This document shows positions 59,777 through 64,000 of a stretch of DNA of 64,000 nucleotides, one piece after another (position 1 is the first letter of the stretch; each line of letters begins with the position of its first letter). This stretch comes from Mesorhizobium sp. M7A.F.Ca.US.008.03.1.1 (GTDB lineage Bacteria; Pseudomonadota; Alphaproteobacteria; Rhizobiales; Rhizobiaceae): assembly GCF_003997495.1 (NCBI RefSeq), contig NZ_RZRU01000007.1, forward strand, positions 230,879 through 294,878, in the 5' to 3' direction. The notes beneath the pieces were generated by a model, which searched no databases, was not told where the DNA came from, and saw only the letters and a program-made list of their open reading frames with translations. A program made the position numbers and the translations under genes.

Positions 59777-59892
59777 CGCCGCTGGTTCACGCAAAAGTCG
59801 ATCTGCCGAGGCTTGGAGAGCGCCTCTGCTTTCCCTATAGATGCGGCTTCCTCCCGCGCAGTCGCGCCAGCCTTCCTCCGGAGCCCAATTCC

Positions 59893-60960
59893 ATGCACAA
59901 ACGCCGTCTCGGTCGGACCGATCTTCTTGTTACCCAGATCTGCCTGGGCTCCATGACCTGGGGCCAGCAGAACACCGAGGCCGAAGGCCACGCCCAGATG
60001 GACCTGGCTTTCTCGCGCGGCGTCAATTTCATCGACACCGCCGAGCTTTATCCGATCCCGCCCAAGGCGGAGACGCAAGGGCGGACCGAAAAGATCATCG
60101 GCAGCTGGATGAAAGCCAAGGGCAACCGCGACAAGGTGATCCTGGCCTCGAAGGTCGTCGGCCGCACGGCCAACAGCTGGTTTCGCGGCGACAGGCCGTC
60201 GCAATTGGTGCGCGCCGATATCTTTGATGCCATCGACAAGTCGCTGGCCAAGCTCGGCACCGACTATATCGACCTCTACCAGATCCATTGGCCTGAACGG
60301 GACATCCCCTGGGGCGCCAACCCAACGCGCGTCGGCGCCGTATCGCCACGCGCCGATTCTGTCGGCGCGCCGGCCGACGAAACGCCGGTCGCCGAGACGC
60401 TTGCCGTGTTCGACGAGTTGGTGAAGGCGGGAAAGATCCGCCATTTCGGCCTGTCAAACGAGAGTTCCTGGGGCGTGATGCGCTTCCTTGCGGAGGCTGA
60501 CAAAGGGATCGGTCCGCGCGTCGCGTCGATCCAGAACGCCTACAATCTCGTCAACCGCACCTTTGAGGTGAACCTCGCCGAGGTCTGCGAGCGCGAGCAA
60601 GTGTCGCTGCTGCCCTATTCGCCGCTGGCACAGGGCTATCTCACCGGCAAGTACGACCACGGCGCGCGGCCTCAGGGCTCGCGCACGCAGTTGTTCAATC
60701 GCGGCCAGCGCTACGAGACGCCAGGTGCCGCCGAAGCACAACTTGAATACAATGAGCTGGCGCGCTCCTTTGGCCTGGAGCCGGCATTGTTTGCCAATGC
60801 CTATGTCGCGAGCCGGCCGTTCGTAACATCCAACATCGTCGGCGCAACGACGCTTTCGCAGCTCGACATGGCGCTGTCTTCTGTCGACGTCACCTGGACC
60901 GACGAAATGCAGAAGTCAGTGGATGCGATCCACCAGCGGGTCGGCAATCCCTGTCCTTGA
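59893..60960 (+). CDS. Aldo/keto reductase (Tas-like)
   Basis: A 355-residue NADPH-dependent AKR of the Tas group: GRTDLLVTQICLGSMTWGQQN, FIDTAELYPIPP with the catalytic Asp and Tyr, LASKVVGR with the Lys, YIDLYQIHWPERD, and FGLSNESSWGVMRFL. Substrates of Tas-like enzymes are unclear. It ends with NPCP. Followed after 41 bp by a PLP-dependent protein on the same strand. Confidence 0.92.
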   Translation: MHKRRLGRTDLLVTQICLGSMTWGQQNTEAEGHAQMDLAFSRGVNFIDTAELYPIPPKAETQGRTEKIIGSWMKAKGNRDKVILASKVVGRTANSWFRGDRPSQLVRADIFDAIDKSLAKLGTDYIDLYQIHWPERDIPWGANPTRVGAVSPRADSVGAPADETPVAETLAVFDELVKAGKIRHFGLSNESSWGVMRFLAEADKGIGPRVASIQNAYNLVNRTFEVNLAEVCEREQVSLLPYSPLAQGYLTGKYDHGARPQGSRTQLFNRGQRYETPGAAEAQLEYNELARSFGLEPALFANAYVASRPFVTSNIVGATTLSQLDMALSSVDVTWTDEMQKSVDAIHQRVGNPCP

Positions 60961-61001
60961 TTGGCCTGGAATTATCCAGAAATGACAAGAGGGTGGAGAC
61001 A

Positions 61002-62270
61002 ATGGTGAATTTTCCGATCGAGGCTATCCGGGGGAAATTCCCCGCTCTCTCCCTGACCGACAAGGGTCGCCGCCGCATTTATCTCGACAACCCTGCCGGC
61101 ACGCAGGTGCCACAGGCGGTGGCGGACGCGGTGTCGCGTTGTCTCTTGACCACCAACGCCAACCTTGGCGGCTATTTCGAAACGACGATTGCCGCGCAAG
61201 TTGTCGTCGACGAGGCGCATCAGGCGATGGCCGATTTCCTCGGCGCCGCAAGCCCCGAGGAAATCATCATCGGCGCCAACATGACGACGCTGACCTATCA
61301 CATGTCACGCACACTCGGCCGCACGATGCAGCCCGGCGACGAGATCATCCTCACCCGCATGGACCATGAGGGCAACGTATCGCCCTGGCTGCAACTGGCC
61401 GAGGACCTCGGCCTCGTCGTGCGCTGGCTGCCATTTGACGACAAGAGCTGGCAGGTCGAAGAGGCGACGCTGGCTGGTCTGCTTTCAGACAAGACACGGC
61501 TGGTCGCGTTGAACTACGCCAGCAATTTGACCGGCTCGATCAACCGGGTGAAGGCGCTGACTGCGATAGCCAGGAATGCCGGCTCGCTTGTCTATGTCGA
61601 TGCCGTCCAATTCGCGCCTCACGGCCTGATCGACGTGCAGGAGCTCGGCTGCGATTTCCTGATCTGCTCGGCCTACAAATTCTTCGGTCCGCATATGGGC
61701 ATTTTGTGGGGTCGGCGTGACGTCATCGATGGCCTGACACCCTACAAATGCCGCTGCTCGTCGAATGGTCTGCCGGAGCGGTTCGAGCTCGGCACGCCGC
61801 AGATCGAGTTGATGGCCGGCCTCACGGCGGCGGTCGACTATTTTGCCGACCTGGGTGCGGTGGTGGGCGTGGGTGGTTCAAGAAGGCGGAAGATTGCCAA
61901 GGCGTTTGCGGTTTCGATCGCCTATGAAAACCCGCTGGCGCAACAGCTGATCGACGGCCTCTCCGACATTTCAGGTCTGACGATCCATGGCATCACCGAT
62001 CCGAAGCGGCTTGGCGAGCGCGTGCCGACGGTTTCCTTCACCGTCGACGGCATCGTGCCGGAAACGATCGTTCGGCAAATGAACGCCGAGAACATCTTCC
62101 TGTGGTCGGGGCACAATTACGCCTGGGAGATCGTCCATCAGCTCGGCATTCCGGCCGAGCATGGCGTCGTGCGCATCGGCATTGCCCACTACAACACGAC
62201 AGCCGAAATCGACGAGACGCTGGAGAGCGTGCATCGGGTCATCGCCATGCTCAGGCAGCAACGCTCCTGA
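61002..62270 (+). CDS. Cysteine-desulfurase-like PLP protein (class V aminotransferase fold)
   Basis: A 422-residue protein of the am_tr_V/VC1184-like group. It has the SufS-like opening YLDNPAGTQVPQAVADAV, the DAVQFAPHGLIDVQELGCDF region and the PLP lysine in CSAYKFFGPHMGI. In the C-terminal part, where SufS and IscS carry the active-site cysteine, I see FLWSGHNYAWEIVHQLG with no cysteine, so desulfurase activity is doubtful. ATG 61002 with GGTGGAGACA chosen over a longer ORF from 60957. Confidence 0.87.
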   Translation: MVNFPIEAIRGKFPALSLTDKGRRRIYLDNPAGTQVPQAVADAVSRCLLTTNANLGGYFETTIAAQVVVDEAHQAMADFLGAASPEEIIIGANMTTLTYHMSRTLGRTMQPGDEIILTRMDHEGNVSPWLQLAEDLGLVVRWLPFDDKSWQVEEATLAGLLSDKTRLVALNYASNLTGSINRVKALTAIARNAGSLVYVDAVQFAPHGLIDVQELGCDFLICSAYKFFGPHMGILWGRRDVIDGLTPYKCRCSSNGLPERFELGTPQIELMAGLTAAVDYFADLGAVVGVGGSRRRKIAKAFAVSIAYENPLAQQLIDGLSDISGLTIHGITDPKRLGERVPTVSFTVDGIVPETIVRQMNAENIFLWSGHNYAWEIVHQLGIPAEHGVVRIGIAHYNTTAEIDETLESVHRVIAMLRQQRS

Positions 62271-62279
62271 CGCTGGCAT

Positions 62280-63308
62280 TCACCGCGTCGTGCCGCCGAA
62301 GCCGGTGAGGAACGCGGTGAGATTGTCGCCGAGCTCGTCGCAGAGGTAGCCGCCCTCCTGGACGATGACCGTCGGCAGGCCGAGCTTTGCGATGGCCTCG
62401 CCGATGCGCGAGAAGCCAGGCGTCGTCACCGAAAGTCCGCCGAACGGATCGCCCTCGAACGCGTCGAGGCCGAGCGCCACGACAAGCGCGTCCGGCGAAA
62501 AGGCACGGATGCGCTGGAACGCCACATCGAGCGCTTCGAGAAACGCCGCGTCGGCGGATTTGCGCGGCAAAGGCAGGTTGAAATTGTAGCCGAGGCCCGG
62601 CCCTTCGCCGCGCTCGTCGGCATGGCCCCAGAAGAACGGATAGAAGCGCACGGGATCGGCATGTACCGAGACGGTCAGCACATCCGGCCGTGCATAGAAG
62701 ATGCCTTGCGTGCCGTTGCCGTGATGGAGGTCGACATCGAGGATCGCCACACGCGAAGCCTGTTTGCGCAGAACCTGAGCTGCGACGGCCGAATTGTTGA
62801 TGAAGCAGAAGCCGCCGGCGACATCGGCAAAGGCATGGTGGCCGGGCGGGCGGCACAGCGCGTAGGCGGCCGGGGCGCCTGACATCACAGTCTCGGCCGC
62901 ATCGACCGCGCTCCAGGCGCTCCACAGCGCGCTCTGCCATGTTTCGCCCGAGATCGGGCAAGCCGTGTCGGCCATGTGATAGCCGGCCTGACCGACCGCC
63001 GAGGCCGGATAGGAACCATTGCGCGCAATCGGATGGATGTTGGGGATCACTTCGGCCGACGCGCCTTCGATGCGCTGCCAGCGTGCGTAGATATGCTCGA
63101 GGAAATCGAGATATTCCGGCGTGTGCACCGCCGCGACCGGACCGAGCCCGTGATCCCGAGGTCGTTCGATCGTGCAACCCGCAGATAATGCCCCGGCTAA
63201 CAATCTCTCGACGCGCTCCGGCTTTTCCGGATTGGGCTGTGCTGCGCCGCTCGAAAGGAAGGCCTTGGGGTCGTGGCGCTTCTGTTCCTCGGCATAGAAG
63301 GCTTTCAT
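62280..63308 (-). CDS. Acetylpolyamine amidohydrolase (class II histone deacetylase fold)
   Basis: A 342-residue zinc deacetylase closely similar in length and layout to Mycoplana ramosa acetylpolyamine amidohydrolase. Catalytic His157-His158 are in CRPPGHHAF, zinc ligands Asp193 and His195 in DVDLHHGNGTQ and Asp282 in ALGLDAFEGDP, and the transition-state tyrosine is Tyr321 in VQEGGYL. It should hydrolyse N-acetylated polyamines or similar amines. It overlaps the GNAT gene upstream by ATGA. Confidence 0.9.
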   Translation of the reverse strand: MKAFYAEEQKRHDPKAFLSSGAAQPNPEKPERVERLLAGALSAGCTIERPRDHGLGPVAAVHTPEYLDFLEHIYARWQRIEGASAEVIPNIHPIARNGSYPASAVGQAGYHMADTACPISGETWQSALWSAWSAVDAAETVMSGAPAAYALCRPPGHHAFADVAGGFCFINNSAVAAQVLRKQASRVAILDVDLHHGNGTQGIFYARPDVLTVSVHADPVRFYPFFWGHADERGEGPGLGYNFNLPLPRKSADAAFLEALDVAFQRIRAFSPDALVVALGLDAFEGDPFGGLSVTTPGFSRIGEAIAKLGLPTVIVQEGGYLCDELGDNLTAFLTGFGGTTR

Positions 63309-63817
63309 TCCTGCTCCCCGTTTTCCGGTGCGTCGGCGAAGGCAAAGAACGCCTCGCCGATGATTTTCTGGGTCTGTTCGTAGCTCGACCAGGCGATGCC
63401 CAGCCTCTCGTAGAAAGCCTTGGCACTTTCATTGTCGGTGTCGACGGATAGCCTGAGATAGGCGCCGCCTTCCTGCCGGCACTGTGCCGCAACGTGCCGC
63501 AACAGCCGTTCGCCGATCTTGCGGCCGCGAAAGCGGTCCTCGACATAGAGATCCTGCACATAGACGCCGGGCCGTCCCATCCAGGTCGAAAAGATCGGAA
63601 AATGCAGGCACAGGCCGGCAAATTCGCCGCCGACCTCGGCGATCAGGGTCGAGAAGGCGGGCTTTTCGCCAAAGCCGTAAGTGCGCAGATCATCTGCTGT
63701 CGAAATGATCTCCTCGGGCGCACCGATATGCGTGCCGAGTTTCAGGATCGCCGCGTGGATGGTTTCGACGTCTTCGATCCGTCCGGATCGGAGGCGGATT
63801 TCTGATGGTTTGCTCAC
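63305..63817 (-). CDS. GNAT N-acetyltransferase
   Basis: A 170-residue GNAT fold protein: IRLRSGRIEDVETIHAAIL at the N-terminus, then the acetyl-CoA loop VYVQDLYVEDRFRGRKIGERLLRHVA (motif A, R-x-x-G-x-G/A type) and LRLSVDTDNESAKAFYERLGI (motif B). The pattern VQDLYVEDRFRGRKIG is like that of spermidine/spermine-type acetyltransferases. Its stop overlaps the start of the acetylpolyamine amidohydrolase, so the two activities are encoded together. Confidence 0.87.
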   Translation of the reverse strand: MSKPSEIRLRSGRIEDVETIHAAILKLGTHIGAPEEIISTADDLRTYGFGEKPAFSTLIAEVGGEFAGLCLHFPIFSTWMGRPGVYVQDLYVEDRFRGRKIGERLLRHVAAQCRQEGGAYLRLSVDTDNESAKAFYERLGIAWSSYEQTQKIIGEAFFAFADAPENGEQE

Positions 63818-63838
63818 GACAGGCCGGGTGCCCAGGCA

Positions 63839-63873
63839 CCCCCCTCTGTCCTGCCGGACATCTCCCCCTCAAG
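63839..63873. repeat. Single left arm of the 44-bp inverted repeat
   Basis: CCCCCCTCTGTCCTGCCGGA... over 35 bp matches the left arm at 16502 exactly and then breaks into unrelated sequence (CAGGGGAATCGC). No right arm is found before the window ends. Confidence 0.8.
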
Positions 63874-63963
63874 GGCAGGGGAATCGCAGATAAGTTGATT
63901 GTGTATTGCCAAGCAGCAGAAGAAGGATTCTTGAGAGGCTTTCTCGAAGCAGAGGAGGCTGTG

Positions 63964-64000
63964 ATGCCGTTGGTTTTGTCGATCCTGCGAGAAGTTCGCG
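63964..64000 (+). CDS. Partial reading frame at window end
   Basis: AGGAGG at 63953-63958 sits five bases before ATG 63964, giving MPLVLSILREVR up to the window edge. The ribosome binding site is strong, but the reading frame is only 12 codons here, so the product cannot be named. GTG 63961 is an alternative start. Confidence 0.45.
   Translation, partial: MPLVLSILREVR

Overview
The window is an unbroken piece of a GC-rich chromosome from an alphaproteobacterium of the order Hyphomicrobiales (Rhizobiales), most likely Mesorhizobium or a close relative. The order assignment rests on the sufS2-B-C-D-S1-T-A operon order, the DUF1476 (ATP synthase inhibitor) gene beside purC, the purL-bolA-grxD arrangement, an Irr-like box and a GAAC-N7-type LexA box, and rhizobial-type palindromic repeats. 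The genus is inferred from general resemblance, not from a search. About 70 protein genes are supported. I see no rRNA, tRNA, CRISPR array, complete insertion sequence or prophage.

Layout. 1-8.1 kb: the end of a large AsmA/YhdP-like envelope protein, tyrS, a GT39-type membrane glycosyltransferase with a PAP2 phosphatase, a PaiB-like FMN protein and a small hydrolase. 8.1-15.5 kb: the SUF iron-sulfur assembly operon, preceded by a likely Irr (haem/iron) operator and interrupted by a hairpin repeat between sufS2 and sufB. 15.5-18.7 kb: a GFA-family enzyme, a TfoX-N protein, a perfect 44-bp inverted-repeat element and the pseudouridine catabolic pair psuK-psuG. 18.8-23 kb: SOS-type promoter, recA, alaS. 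23-31.9 kb: GST, icd, trmJ-murI, small proteins, rpsD with a leader hairpin, ttcA with an inositol-phosphatase-like gene, and an MFS exporter.

32-47.9 kb: a dispersed purine cluster on the minus strand (purB, purC, purS, purQ, purL), followed by bolA and monothiol glutaredoxin grxD. Between the pur genes sit small coupled reading frames, a GST-lipoprotein-membrane protein trio, a MocR regulator divergent from a DUF1127 gene, the DUF1476 gene, an aldolase and hydrolases. 48-56 kb: a P1 peptidase and a solute-binding protein, then a plus-strand cassette of molybdenum-hydroxylase maturation genes (flavin reductase, MoxR/CoxD, CoxE, split XdhC, a MoeA-MobA-like fusion) with no hydroxylase structural gene beside it. 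56-64 kb: a second palindromic element abutting an exported hydrolase, exported and small proteins (including a 54-codon DUF1127-like gene), a J-domain-like protein with an unclear start, an aldo/keto reductase, a cysteine-desulfurase-like PLP protein without an obvious active-site cysteine, and an acetylpolyamine amidohydrolase translationally coupled to a GNAT acetyltransferase.

Most of the window is housekeeping chromosome. The less ordinary parts are two repeat families (a 19-nt core AAAA(G/A)TG-N5-CGGTTTT with varying arms, and the 44-bp-arm element), several TTGA/GTGA/ATGA overlaps that couple uncharacterised small genes to core genes, the amidohydrolase-acetyltransferase pair, and the orphan Mo-enzyme maturation cassette. 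I did not find a clearly new defence or mobile system.
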